Assembly (NCBI GenBank): GCA_027972325.1
Contig: JAPMOS010000124.1
Coordinates: 58,019-122,018, forward strand
DNA length: 64,000 nt
Reading direction: 5' to 3'
DNA from: Paratrimastix pyriformis
Taxonomy: Eukaryota; Preaxostyla; Paratrimastigidae
Positions 42,101-64,000 of the stretch are shown here, piece after piece (position 1 is the stretch's first letter; each line of letters opens with the position of its first letter). The notes below the pieces were generated by a model. That model was not told where the DNA came from and did no database searches. It saw only the letters and a program-made list of their open reading frames with translations. The translations under genes were made by a program, and so were the position numbers.

Positions 42101-42839
42101 GAGGAGGAAGGGGGGAGGGAGGAGGGGGGAGGAGGAGGAGGGGGAGAGGGTGAACGATCAGCGAGGAAGCTTTGGATCAAGAGCACGAGCGGACCAGTCA
42201 ACTCGTCGCCCTGGTAATGCGGCCGGAGCGTCGGAAGACCGTCCAGGCCGGCAGTCGTTCCAAAGCGGCTTCATGGTCGCGGGAACCTGGGCTGTTGCCG
42301 GGGCTGTGGACGGAAGGGCGGATGGGGGAGAGGGAGTGGCGATTGCTGAGGCCGGAAGTTGTGCAGGGGCAGCACCGAGAATCGCCGGTTCGCGAAGGGG
42401 CGAGTGGGGTGGTGAGAGGGACCCGATTTCGAAAGGAAGAGGGAGATCAGGCTGAAAAAAGAAAATGGGTGAGCCGCCGGAGCGATGAGGTCGGCAAACC
42501 TCTTTCAATGAAACATGAAGTTCGGCGAGGGGTTGCGAAGCAAGAAAATCGCGCAGTGCGTGATCGGTATCGACGACTATCATTGCGAAAACAAAACAGT
42601 TGACGAAGGTGGTGTGGTGATCGGAACAACAAACCGTGGGTGGCGTTTTGACTCTGATACCACATGGTCAAGTTGTCAGTGTTCGGAAAGAAGGGCTCTA
42701 AGAACTTCCGAAACCCGCTAATTTCGTCAGGAAAAGGTGTAGGAGCGTATAATTGAGTGATGGAGCCGTCATCAGAGAGTAATGTCAAGGGTGTTGCACC
42801 ATCAGAATGCTGTGTCCCTCTCTTGGTGTTCGATGCCAT
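39139..42839 (-). CDS. Armadillo-like repeat protein (paralogue B)
   Basis: The probable start is MASNTKRGTQHSD at 42839 (an upstream in-frame ATG at 42980 exists). The first exons give PTPFPDEISGFRKFLEPFF and ALRDFLASQPLAELHVSLKE, parallel to the N-terminus of paralogue A. After a Pro/Ser-rich GC-biased stretch (42.4-41.5 kb) come ARM-type exons: SVLAGGLYHLSNLASTEAV (41.4-41.3 kb), then one long exon 41160-39960 with VDLLVRLMDHPKVLGNPQAA, ALARMMADPIMQTADMTKEL, LLRLMVDPSLQSHPFY and LLALLERP-like repeats. The last exon (about 39565-39139) contains YVPLFLESGLVPALANFL and ends in Lys-rich HKKKKKKRTGSK. The donor before the 39.6-39.9 kb repeat reads GTCCGT. It lies tail to tail with paralogue A. 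Role unknown; a helical protein-binding scaffold is inferred. Confidence 0.72.
39600..39935. repeat. GATGACTGGATGAATGATGA repeat
   Basis: Imperfect 20-40 bp units of GATGATGAGGATGACTGGAT type in an intron of armadillo gene B. A poly-G run is next to it (39580-39594). Confidence 0.9.
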
Positions 42840-43054
42840 TGAGGACCCAAGAGAAGGGCTCGGCCGGCGCTTCGACTGGTTTGAAAAGCTTCGCGAAACT
42901 GTTGCAGCAACCCCGGTACTTACAATCATCCGACGGACGACGTCGGGCGTCCCGTGTGGCCTCTTGTTCAAGGCACCCACCCCCTAAAACATGGGGCTTC
43001 CGCCATTCGCTCTACTTCTTCTCCACGGGCATTCTCTTCGGTTATTTGAGCTGA

Positions 43055-45299
43055 TTAGCCAAGTCGTATTTCTTTTTTAATGCTCTCCGTCAAAGAGGCC
43101 TTGAAACTGCAGAGCCCGGCACCATCCGATTCGCCGGGGCGCTGAAGGAAAGGTGAGAAGTGGACCAAACCAATCCTTGAGGGCTGACCTTGACGACTTC
43201 CCCTCGGAGGAAGGCAAGAACTGGGGGGATGTCCTCCAGTAGTCGGCTCTCGAAAAGTTCTGCCTCACCCGTGCGGGGCTGACAGAGGAGTACTCGGGTG
43301 GGGAGGGGTCGGAGCGATGTGGCCGGCTGCAACCGGCGACCGAGGGGCGCTGTACACCCAGGAAAACGCAGACATGACGGCATGATGATATCACCCAGGT
43401 CGGGTCGCACAACAGACTGGCAGGAGACGGCGGCCAGATGGGGCTCTCCTCGATTCCGGGGGCCGACAGTGCCGGCCGGTAGAGGAGACGCTCCAGCCCC
43501 CCATCGAGCAGGTAGTACAGGTGTCCCCCGCACAGCACGCTCATCATGCTCAGGGGCATCTGGTCGCTGCATCGGCGGAGAAAGGGATCGGGAGCGGAGG
43601 ACACCCAATGATGAGTTGGGTGATTGGGTAATGATGATGAATGCCCAGAAGAAGAAGAAGTAGAAGGCGAAGGTGAGGTGACCGACCTGGAGCACGTGTC
43701 AGCGCTGATCCAACCCGAGAGGGCGGGGCGCAGGGTCCGCAGGATGGTGGGCGCATCGAGGTACCTGCACACACACCCACCACCCCACAAACCGACCACC
43801 GCCGGACGAACCAATCCGGATGAACAACAGGCACGACATACCACCAGCACCAGCAGGCAGAGGGTGATGGCGATTGGGTGATGGCGATTGGGTGATGGCG
43901 ATTGGGTGGTGGCGATTGGGTGATGGCGATTGGGTGATGGCGATTGGGTGATGGCGATTGGGTGATGGCGATTGGGTGATGGCGATTGGGCGATGATGGC
44001 GATTGGGTGATGGCGATTGGGTGATGGCGATTGGGTGATGGCGATTGGGTGATGGCGATTGGGCGATGATGGCGATTGGGTGATGGCGATTGGGTGATGG
44101 CGATTGGGTGATGGCGATTGGGTGATGGCGATTGGGCGATGATGGCGATTGGGTGATGGTGATGATTGTTGGCGATGCTGCTGCTGGCGATGCTGCTGCT
44201 GCTGCTGCGGTGCGGACCGGAGCCACGACCGCCAGAGGGCCGGCGGAGCCCCCGCTTGGTATGCCTCCGGGGATGCGGTCATCAGCGGGTGGTGCAGGGC
44301 GCAGTGGATGGCGGGCACGAGGGCCGCCAGCCCGGGCGCCTCGGCAAAGGCGAAGTCGTAGCTCAGCAGGGCCGTCCGGCCATCCCAGTCCTTCTCGTTG
44401 ATCGCCTGTGCAGACAGCAGCAGACAACGGGCAAGGAAAAGGGTGAGATTCGTGCATCAAACTCATGAGTCCCTGTTCTTCTCGTTGATCGCCTGATGTG
44501 GTGGGGCCCATTCAACTCGTGACCCAGTCCGTATGGGTCGGAGATGATGTGTCAGATGAACACCCGTCTGCCGCGGCAAGGGCAGCATGAAGGACAAAAC
44601 AGTGGATGTTCCCTCGGGGCGATGTCGATTGGCGCACTGTCTGCCGGACGGACCTCGTGATAGCGGGCGATGATGAATGACGAATGATGATGATTTAATG
44701 ATGGTGATAATGATGAGATGCAGTGCCGGACGGACCTCGTGATAGCGGGCGATGATGAATGACGAATGATGATGATTTAATGATGGTGATAATGATGAGA
44801 TGCAGTGCCGGACGGACCTCGTGATAGCGGGCGATGAGAGCAGCAATGTCCTGGGCCAGCAGCCGGGTGGCCGGTTCTGAAGGCTCCCGCCGCCAGGCCC
44901 ACAGCCCGAGGGCCGCGTCGAGCCGGGCCGCTTGGAGGAGCCCCACCGGGTCTGCGGCCAGGCCCGCGGCGGTGGCCGTGAGCAGGCGGGCGGCCCGGAG
45001 GCCTGGGGAGGGGAGGGGATGAGGGGGAGAGGTGAGCCAGTCAGCATTGTCGGACAGCCGTCATCATCGTCGTCGAAGTCATCGTCGTCATCATCCGATC
45101 ATCATCACCATCCATCATTCATCATTCATTCATTCATCATCCGATCATCATCATCATCCGATCATCATCCAAATCATCACCATCCAATCACCATCCAATC
45201 ACCATCACCAACATCATCACCAGCATCAGCGCCACCATCTCATCCAATCATCTCATCCGATCATCGTCATCGTCATCATTCGATCATCCCGATCTCCAG

Positions 45300-45333
<34 letters not shown>

Positions 45334-48300
45334 CTCATCACTCATCATCATCATCATCATCATCCAATCATCATCATCATCCAATCATCATCATCATCAT
45401 CATCCAATCATCATCATCCAATCATCATCATCCAATCATCATCATCATCATCATCCAATCATCATCACCCAGTCATCCCGATCATCCCGATCTCCAGATC
45501 ATCAGTCATCCCCCATCAACAGCATCGCCGCCAGCAGCAGGATTCATGACGATTCACGCGCATGATTCGGACCTGCGGGGGCAGCGAGAGTCATGTTGAC
45601 TGGGGTGTACTCGACCAGGATCTGCATGGCCGGCCGGGGGGCCTGAAGTGGGTACGCCCTGGAGGGGAGCGCGGCGGCGGGAGAGGAGGGGATGAGAGGT
45701 GTTAAGTCGGTCCGACCACGAAATGGGGTGCGGGGATGCGGGGATGCTGATCGACCAAGAGTGCACGAACAATCCATGAAGGAGGGTGGAAGGTGAGGAG
45801 GGGCGATGGATGGAAGGAGAGGGATGAGGGCGGGGAGGGCAGGGCACGGACTGGAAGCCGCGAGCGCGGAACTCGAAGGCGAACTGGAGCGGCAGGCACT
45901 GAGTGGGCCGCAGGAGGACCGCCCTGCAGGGGGAAGGTGGTGGCGGGGGGCGGGAAAGGTGGAGGCATGGAGATGGGGACAGATGAGTGACGGCCTGTCA
46001 CGTGTTTCTCGCCCCCCACCCGCACATTCGACACTGACACCACGCAGATATCGACATTTCGTCGACACGCACACACAGACATGGACACTAACCCTATCGA
46101 CACGCACATGGACACACACCTCGACATTTCGACACGCCATCCAGTCCGTTCGCCTGCCGCCATGCCCCCCCCCCCCCCCCCCCCATCCCTGTCCGCACCC
46201 CCTTTTGCCCGCCATTGCCCTTGGGATGTCCGGGGCGCTCACAGGGTGTCGTGGGGGCGGCGACCAGGAACCCCTCGATGCCGCTGTACTCGCCGCGGAG
46301 CATGATGACCCATCGCCACAGTACCAGAGCATATTTTATGGAGTAATATGTTAAAAAAAGAGGATAAATATTATCATAAAGAAATGTCTATGCTAATGGA
46401 ACTTTATTTCTCTGTCGATAATGATATTCAAATGACAATTGATTATGAAAAATCAGATGGAACTAAAATGTCTTTAATTTTAGATAAAGATACACCTATT
46501 CTAGATGATGTAGAATTTGGCGATAAGGTTTTACAATCTATGGACATTTTAGATAAAATTAGTAAAATTACAGAAATTACTAAAGATATGACTACAGTTG
46601 AAAAAAACGGTGTGCCTGAGCTCCACACACACACGTGGGCACACGGCCAATCCACGCCGTCACACGGCCACACCCGCCCTCAACCACAAAACGCAAAGTG
46701 TGTGCACGTATCAAGGCCGCGATTCGTTTTGATTGTATGAACCAGAGCAACAATGAGCAGGGGCGGGCCGCCAGACGGACGTGTAGAGGCCGGGCTCACC
46801 CGAGGGGTGTCTGTGGAGGCCCGAGTAGCGCAGGCCCAGCGGCTCGGCGTGCCATTGGGGGCTCGTCCGCACCCGAATCAGGCAGCGTCGCATGGCGGGC
46901 AGGGTCAGCTCACCGAGCCTGGGGGTGGGGTGGGACGGCGGCAGAGGGTCAGGGGAGGGGTGCGATGGAGGGAATGGCGGGCAAAGGGAGGTCAGTGGGT
47001 GGGCGGACGGGGAGGACGGAGGGGTGGTGGGGGGGACGGACAGGGTGGGCGCGAGCGAGGGCAGGGCGGCCGGGCTGGGGAAGTGCTGCACCAGGCCCCT
47101 GCGTGACAAAAAAAACGGAACGGGTTGGGTGATCTGGGCACGTCTGAAGAATGAAAAAGCACTTCCCTACCACCTGCCCTTCTGGGGCCTTGGGAGACTT
47201 GACCCACCTTTTCCGTGCCCCTTATGACTCGGTCCACTTGCTTGTACAAATTGTTTCTCCTCAACCACAATCGCAGCACCCTACCCCGAAGCAGTGGGAC
47301 ATCAGAAACAGGCTCTGTCCATGCACGTTCACCTTCAGGTGGAGCTCCCACTGCGCTCATCTGAAGTTCAGGAACCGAATTGAATGGTGGGCCACGCTCG
47401 GCGGCAGTGCAGTGCCGAGGCGACCCGTGCCCGCAGCTCTGGCAAGCCAGATGGCGCTGCGTGCCCGTGCCAAATATTGGATTAATAACGATGGGGGCAC
47501 ATGGCCCCCAATTCAGTTATTAAGCTGAATAGAACAGATACTACACTTGATCTTAGCCACGTAGGCCGAGAAGGTATGCATGTGAAAAATTCGGTGTGCC
47601 TTCTTGAACTCCACCATCCAACAGAAAAATTATGGGACGGCCAAAAAAAAAAATATCAACAGACCCCGTCCATTGGGCAAGGACCCGCACGGCCCCTAGG
47701 GCCGACGGATCCCGGCCGCCGCTGTCCGCCAGCGGGTCGACATCGTCACCCGAGGGAGCGGGGCCCGTAGTGGCCGTGGCGCCTGCCCCAGCAGCAGGCC
47801 CGAGGCCGGACATCAACGGCTGCAGCCAGGTGGGCCCCAGCACGACCAGGTCACAGCACAGGGCCGCCGCGGTGAGGGAATTCGCCTGCCAGGGGCGGGT
47901 GGGTTGATGGGGGTTGATGAGGAGGATGGAATGGTCACGGGATGACATGAGAGGGAGAAATGGGGGGGAACGAGGACAGCCGGCGCGGGGGGGGGGGGGC
48001 AGCACCCTGGCGTGAGCCACCACAACCCCGGTGATAGCCACCACAACCCCGGTGATAGCCACCACAACCCTGGTGTGAAAGCTGCCACAACCCTGGTGTG
48101 ATAGCCGCCACAACCCTGGTGTGATAGCCGCCACAACCCTGGTGTGATAGCCGCCACAACCCTGGTGTGATAGCCGCCACAACCCTGGTGTGAAAGCCAC
48201 CACAACCCTGGTGATAGCCCCGCCGATGCAATCCTCTCGCACACTCACATGGGGTGTGTCTGGGGGTGGCACGCAGACCTCAGCCTGCCAGCCGAGGCGC

Positions 48301-50308
48301 TGCGGGGGCGTCGCCAGTACCATCACCACCCGGGCTGCACGGACGGGGGCGGGGCGGGAAGAAGGGCGGTGATGCCGATTGAGGGAAACTGGATGGGTTC
48401 GGCGGGTGATTGATCAGGGGGGGGGGGGGGGGGGGGGGCTGGGGGAACGGGAACGGAACGGGGATGTGTGATGGCGTGCGAACGGACCGAGATGTGAGGC
48501 CGACAAGGGGGTGAAGGCACCAGCCAGCACCTGGCAGGCTGTGTGTGTGTGTGGGGGTCGAAAACGCGGTTTGTGGCCAAACCAGATGCACAGCGCGTGC
48601 AGGGGCGGAAAAACGCGAAGGTCGACCATCCACACCCCCAAATACAAACGCGCTGCACACTGTGGCCACAGGGGGGGCGATGCACGGGGGCTCGGAGATG
48701 AGGGGGGTGAGGGAAGGGTTGTGGTTGTTGTGGTTGTGGTGGTGATGGTAAGGCGAGATGGAAGTGGCGGCGGTCAGGGGAGTGAATGGAGGGAGGGGTG
48801 GACTGATACTGAGGTCGGGTGGTGGCGGTCAGGGGGTGGTCAGAGGGTGGCAGTGGTGGTGGTGGTGGCCCAAGTGGTGGAAGGGGGGATGGATGGAGGA
48901 AGGAACGGACCGAGGCTGAGGTCGGGTGGGCCCGCAGTGCGCAGGGATCCGAGCGCCTCAACCACACGCAGCATCGCCCGCTCGCCCGGCTGTGCTCGGG
49001 GGGGGGGGGGTGTGATGGGCGATGGATGGAGGCGGGGTGAGGGGGGAGGGAGGCAGAGGGATGGATGGGGGTGTGTGGGTGGGTGTCGGGACCTGGGTGG
49101 CGATGAGTGCGCTCAGGGGCACGAGGCTGTCCAGGGCTGACGGGTGCGAGCCCACCAGGAACCGGATGGCCGGCTTGCGCGCCTGGGGATGGTGAGAGGG
49201 AGGAGGTGAGGGAGAAGGATGGGGGTGGGGGTGGGTGAGGAGTCAACTGGGCGAGGAGTGCAGGGGCTCGGGGCTCGAATGGGGGGTGATGGATGCGGGT
49301 GTGGCGGTGTGCAAACTGAAGGGATGGACGTGGGCGGATGCAGGGCTTGAAGGAGCGACGGGAGGGCTGACGCGCCCGCCAGCAGGCCAGGCCAGTCCAG
49401 CGGAGGCCTGCCCATGGGGACGGGATGGGTCAATGGGGGGGGGGGGGGGGGGGAAGGGACGCGATTGATGATGAAGCCCAAGGAGGAGCAACCAAACCCC
49501 AACACAACACACAAAGAGATCGGATGTCGACAACAAGAAAGGCGCACCACCTTTGACGGTTTGGGGCAAAGGATGCCAAAAGCAGGGGCGGAGTGGAGAG
49601 GGATCAAGTCTGGCAGTCAAAAAGAGACGCACCGCTGATGGTTTGGGTGAGGGCGAGCTTCAGCGGTTCCAGCCACTCGGGGGCAAAGCCACAATCGACC
49701 GCGAAAAGGGTCACCGGTTGGGTGGCGGCGGCTGGAGCCGGGGTTCCGGGACGAGGCGCCTCCTTTTCGGGTGAAGCGAGGGCTACAAAAGAATTGGATG
49801 GGATGGCACAGGCAATGGAGACTGCACACGGACGGGGGGGTGCCGGAATGAGGCAATCGAGCACAGGACTGTTTAGTTCGAGCGCACCTGCGCGCTGGTC
49901 GGCGGTGGAATACTGGGGAGGTAGGGGGGTCTCTTGGTGGCAGAAGGGGCACATAAACTTGTGGTTGCCGGGGAAGGCGAGTGATGGGTTGGCCAGCCCG
50001 AGGCATTTCTGGCAGTGGGGGATACTTGAGAGAGTGGGACATGGTTTGGAGAAATCAGGAGGTTCCGGGAATGGTTGAACGAGACAACCCCATGGGAAAG
50101 CGGCTTTTGCCAAGACAGAGGCTGATCGGGAAAAACGAGTTTGTGCGGAAACTGGAATCAGCTGAACAGACGATCCTTCGGGAAGTGTTCGAGGGAAAAG
50201 GACACCAGGGAAGTCATGTTCTGTCGAACGCCACCCCGAGAAAGCTTTTGTTCCGGCCGGAAATAGTCTCTGTCCGTTTGGCGTGGGCGATCGCACTTTT
50301 CTTTCCAT
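43055..50308 (-). CDS. Sec24-like COPII coat protein
   Basis: Sec24 binds cargo in the inner COPII coat on ER exit sites. Near the N-terminus are FPRTLPEGSSVQ, then WGCLVQPFPEPPDFSKP and the zinc finger CQKCLGLANPSLAF plus MCPFCHQETPLPPQY. A trunk start follows, TLFAVDCGFAPEWLEPLKLA. Later exons give IRFLVGSHPSALDSLVPLSA, RAMLRVVEALGSL, beta-sandwich IQLVEYTP-like MQILVEYTPVNMTLAAP, helical GLLQAARLDAALGLWAWR and LIARYHEVR, ALVPAIHCALHHPLM, YLDAPTILRTLRPALSGW, gelsolin-like MPLSMMSVLCGGHLYYLLDG and ELFESRLLEDIPPVLAFLRG. The end is SFKASLTESIKKEIRLG (stop 43057-43055). Donors are GTCTGT, GTCCGT, GTCGGT and others. The U2 snRNA gene lies in the intron 47099-47664. An AT-rich segment sits at the edge of one exon (46331). 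The Sec24 call rests on motif order; Sec23 is less likely. Confidence 0.65.
43865..44165. repeat. 14-bp minisatellite GATGGCGATTGGGT
   Basis: About 21 copies, with GGGCGATGATGGCGATT variants at regular spacing (43990, 44060, 44140), which shows higher-order amplification. Intron of the Sec24-like gene. Confidence 0.95.
44642..44835 (-). repeat. Three copies of exon end plus donor
   Basis: On the minus strand, GCCCGCTATCACGAGGTCCG (exon end ARYHEV with donor GTCCGT) occurs at about 44835, 44753 and 44672, a period of about 82 bp. Only the highest-coordinate copy follows the coding exon. The copies are separated by ATCATT microsatellite text. Confidence 0.85.
45060..45540. repeat. ATC/CCAATCATC microsatellite
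   Basis: About 480 bp of ATC units with CCGATC and CCAATC variants in an intron of the Sec24-like gene. Confidence 0.93.
46331..46610 (+). other. AT-rich foreign-looking segment with a short ORF
   Basis: From about 46331 the composition switches abruptly from GC-rich to strongly AT-rich and back at about 46607. A plus-strand frame from 46348 starts MLKKEDKYYHKEMSML and continues VEFGDKVLQSMDIL to VEKN. Codons end mostly in A or T, unlike every other gene here. It then runs out into host CACACA text with no stop of its own, so it is a fragment. No family recognised. A possible 4-bp GAGC occurs at both edges. The lower edge abuts coding text of the Sec24-like gene (LWRWVIMLRGEYSG) with no AG acceptor visible, so it may interrupt that gene. 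Transfer, insertion or a chimeric assembly join are all possible. Confidence 0.7.
47415..47577 (-). ncRNA. U2 spliceosomal snRNA gene
   Basis: On the minus strand the RNA starts ATACCTTCTCGGCC and continues GTGGCTAAGATCAAGTGTAG and TATCTGTTC, almost identical to U2 from other eukaryotes. GUAGUA, the branch-site pairing sequence, is intact. Stem IIa (TTCAG/CTGAA) and stem IIb (GGGGGC/GCCCCC) can form. An Sm-like site AATATTTGG lies at about 47473-47481, followed by a hairpin with GCAGC/GCTGC arms. The 3' end is approximate. It lies on the same strand in a 566-nt intron (47099-47664) of the Sec24-like gene, with its own upstream element. U2 pairs with intron branch points in the spliceosome. 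Confidence 0.93.
47624..47655 (-). promoter_or_regulatory. Upstream promoter element of U2 snRNA
   Basis: On the minus strand it reads a T-run, GGCCG and TCCCATAATTTTTC. Its 3' edge is 47 bp above the U2 start, where a PSE or USE would be. The only other copy I see is in OLA1 intron 7 (1025-1052). The TCCCA core recalls the plant USE. It begins about 10 bp inside the host intron. Confidence 0.6.
48000..48230. repeat. 24-bp minisatellite
   Basis: About nine copies of GTGATAGCC(G/A)CCACAACCCT with GTGTGAAAG variants, in an intron of the Sec24-like gene. Confidence 0.93.
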
Positions 50309-51367
50309 GTCAGCCCAACCCTCCCCGTCCCCAGCGCCTGCTCCATCCGGCACGTTTGTGTTCCCATTTGACAAGGCTCGGAGCGACGTCCAGCATGTTT
50401 TTGAAGTGAGCAATATGCCTTTTGATGGTGAATGGTCTCCAAATCGAGCGGTGCCCCACTTTCACCTCTCATTAGGAAGCTCCTGAAAGAAAATGAACAA
50501 TGTCGGGTATATTCACGCGACATTCCGGATGGCACTGGCCTTCCTGAGTTCCGTGGTGTGGGTGATATTGATGGCATTTCCCCTTGGGAGCTGGGCCTTG
50601 TGATGCGCGATTATGCATTTCGCCGGAACTGGGATAACACCACCCTTCAGCAGGGTATGGTCGGCTTGAATGCCTGGATTTTTGTGGATCAGTATTTTTT
50701 TTATTATTTTTTCAGCTGGCCAACCCCGAGCCTGACTTCTGGCTCTCGTACAACCTTTCGGCACCCAGTCTCGGCGGGATGATCAGCGCTCGGGATTTTA
50801 CGGACTTCCAATTCGCTCGCGCCGATTCGGATGGCGGTCTGGTCGCCGACGTCGACATCATCCTTGGTACATCCTCCTCGCTCGCTCATAGGTTACACCC
50901 ACGGAGGATCCGCCTGCGATTTTCCTGAAGTTCCTCCGTTGAAGGTCTGCCAATGGTATGATGACATCGACACACCCGTCGCCTCCTTCTCCCCAGGGCA
51001 TCGTGCGCGGTAATAACTCCAGCTGCGGCGTTCGGATGCAGCCCATCCCGGGGGCCCCTGACAAAGTGCGCCTGCACTACGTGATCCGGTCGGACCTGCG
51101 GGGGAGCTTACCCCGGTGGGTGGTCAACAAGGCCATGGGCGGCGTGATCGCCGACTTCTACGCCAAGTTGCAGCTGAACCTGCCCAAGGTCCGCCCCGGC
51201 CACTCTTACCGCGCTCGTGCTCACCACATTGCCCTATATCTCCTCCCTCGCAGCGGGACCGGAGCAGGTATCCCCCTCGCCCCGAGGCCCCCGGCCAGGC
51301 GAGCCATCCTGGGTTCCAGATCCCCCGTCTCGATGGGACCCCCGGGGTGGTGGCGCCTCGCGGATGA
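50307..51367 (+). CDS. START-domain lipid-binding protein, 273 aa
   Basis: START domains bind a single lipid or sterol in a helix-grip pocket. Exons 50307-50434, 50476-50659, 50716-50866, 50892-50944, 50997-51188 and 51254-51367 sum to 274 codons with correct phases. Motifs: FEVSNMPFDGEWKLLKENEQ (across intron 1), VYSRDIPDGTGLPEFRG, MRDYAFRRNWDNT, then GIVRGNNSSCGVRMQPIPG, VRLHYVIRSDLRGSLPRWVV and NKAMGGVIADFYAKL, the C-terminal START helix. A 35-residue Pro/Arg tail follows. Donors are GTCTCC, GTCGGC, GTACAT, GTCTGC and GTCCGC. Introns are 41, 56, 25, 52 and 65 nt; the 25-nt intron is needed to keep the frame and is unusually short. It is cytosolic, with no membrane segment. Its ATG shares a CATG with the opposite ATG of the Sec24-like gene. 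Confidence 0.88.
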
Positions 51368-51379
51368 GGCGAACAATGA

Positions 51380-52340
51380 TGACTCAGATTTTCCTTGAGA
51401 AGGAGACGCAAAAGAAAAAAACAAACAAAAAAAGAGCAAAAAGGGAGAGAACAAAAAGGGGAGAGAACAAAAAGGGGGAGAGAACAAAAAGGGGGGGAAA
51501 GAACAAAAAGGGGGGGAGAGAACAAAAGGAGAGAACAAAAAGGGCGGGGGGGGGGGAACAAAAAGGGGAATCGGAAAGACGCGAAACATCAGGGGGAAGG
51601 GAGAAGCAAAAATTGAGACCACGAGAACACGGAGAAAACAGCAGCCTCGTGAGGAGGAAGGGGAAGGGATGAAAGCAAAACGCTGAGCAGAGCAAGCCCC
51701 AGAGAAGAGCCAGCACACCGGGTCGACAAAAGCAGACGTCACTTGGAGAGACGAGACGCTCAACGGATGCAAGCATTCGTGGTGAGGGGGGCGGGGGGGG
51801 GGGGGGGGGGGGCGGGGGTGAGAAAGAGAATCAAAGAGAGAATTTGTCAAAATTCTCACACAAAGGACGACGAATCGAATCATTTGGAATCATTGACATT
51901 CGTGCCGAGAACAACAGTCTCGCTGGGAAGGAAGCTTGGGCCGGGGGCGAGGGACAGGGGGACAGGGGGACGGGTGGCGGGTGGGTGGCGGGTGGGTGGG
52001 TGGGTGGCGAGAGGCGAAGAAGGAGGACGCTGAGGAAAAAATGAGACAGATGCATAAATACGAAACCACAGGGGCATCACGCTATTTTATTCAACCCGAA
52101 ACAAAGGAGATCATCAGAAACGGAAGAGGGGAGACGCACGCACGCACGCACGTCCAAGCACACACAGACACTGACACCCACACGGAAAACAATCAGAGGA
52201 ACCCAACCAGGTCACAGCAGCCCACAGCACGAAAAATGGTCAAACCAGGAAGATAGAAGCAACGGGAAAAGAGGACCGTAGGAGGGGATTGGGTGCAGAT
52301 GAGCGCATTATGCCAACAATTGGGGGTCCGGAACAGGCGC
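51380..52340. other. Intergenic, low complexity
   Basis: A purine-rich minisatellite of AGAGAACAAAAAGGGGG units (51420-51560), a poly-G run (51787-51812) and a GGGTGGCGGGT run (51965-52010) lie between the START gene and the stop of the TmcB-like gene. No gene or RNA recognised. Confidence 0.7.

Positions 52341-64000
<11,660 letters not shown>

Overview
This is a nuclear genome window from a GC-rich unicellular eukaryote. The evidence is intron-split genes for eukaryote-only proteins (gamma-tubulin complex component, SET/MYND protein, Sec24-like COPII protein, START-domain protein, TmcB-like membrane protein), a U2 spliceosomal RNA gene and TIR-transposon remains. There is no operon structure and there are no ribosome binding sites. 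I cannot name the species from the sequence; a GC-rich free-living flagellate such as a Paratrimastix-like metamonad is only a guess.

Layout. 1-2.7 kb (-): OLA1 (Obg-like ATPase), cut by the window edge. 2.9-3.9 kb (-): leucine-rich-repeat protein. 4.2-9.5 kb (-): unrecognised multi-exon gene with a C2-like N-terminus and a 933-nt microsatellite intron. 9.6-12.2 kb (-): SET/MYND protein, divergent from a secreted cysteine-rich protein (+, 12.3-14.5 kb). 14.6 kb: orphan Rab GTPase fragment. 15.1-20.7 kb (+): tandem F-box/LRR-like genes, the first broken and the second intact. 20.9-22.6 kb (-): small secreted protein and a DsbA-like thioredoxin-fold protein. 22.8-34.2 kb (+): GCP3-like gamma-tubulin complex gene, about 19 exons, with a 1,238-bp TIR element in one intron. 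34.4-38.2 kb (+) and 39.1-42.8 kb (-): convergent armadillo-like paralogues with a decayed F-box/LRR fragment between them. 43.1-50.3 kb (-): Sec24-like gene carrying the U2 snRNA gene in an intron and an AT-rich foreign-looking segment. 50.3-51.4 kb (+): START-domain protein, divergent from Sec24 with an overlapping start. 52.3-64 kb (-): TmcB-like multi-pass membrane protein, 5' end beyond the window.

Introns show three unusual things. Almost every reconstructable donor reads GTC(C/T/G)G instead of GTRAGT. Many introns are 40-75 nt, while others are swollen by ATG/ATC microsatellites and minisatellites. Several large introns contain repeated partial copies ('echoes') of the neighbouring exon together with its splice site. 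Most long ORFs in the window are translations of these simple repeats and are not genes.
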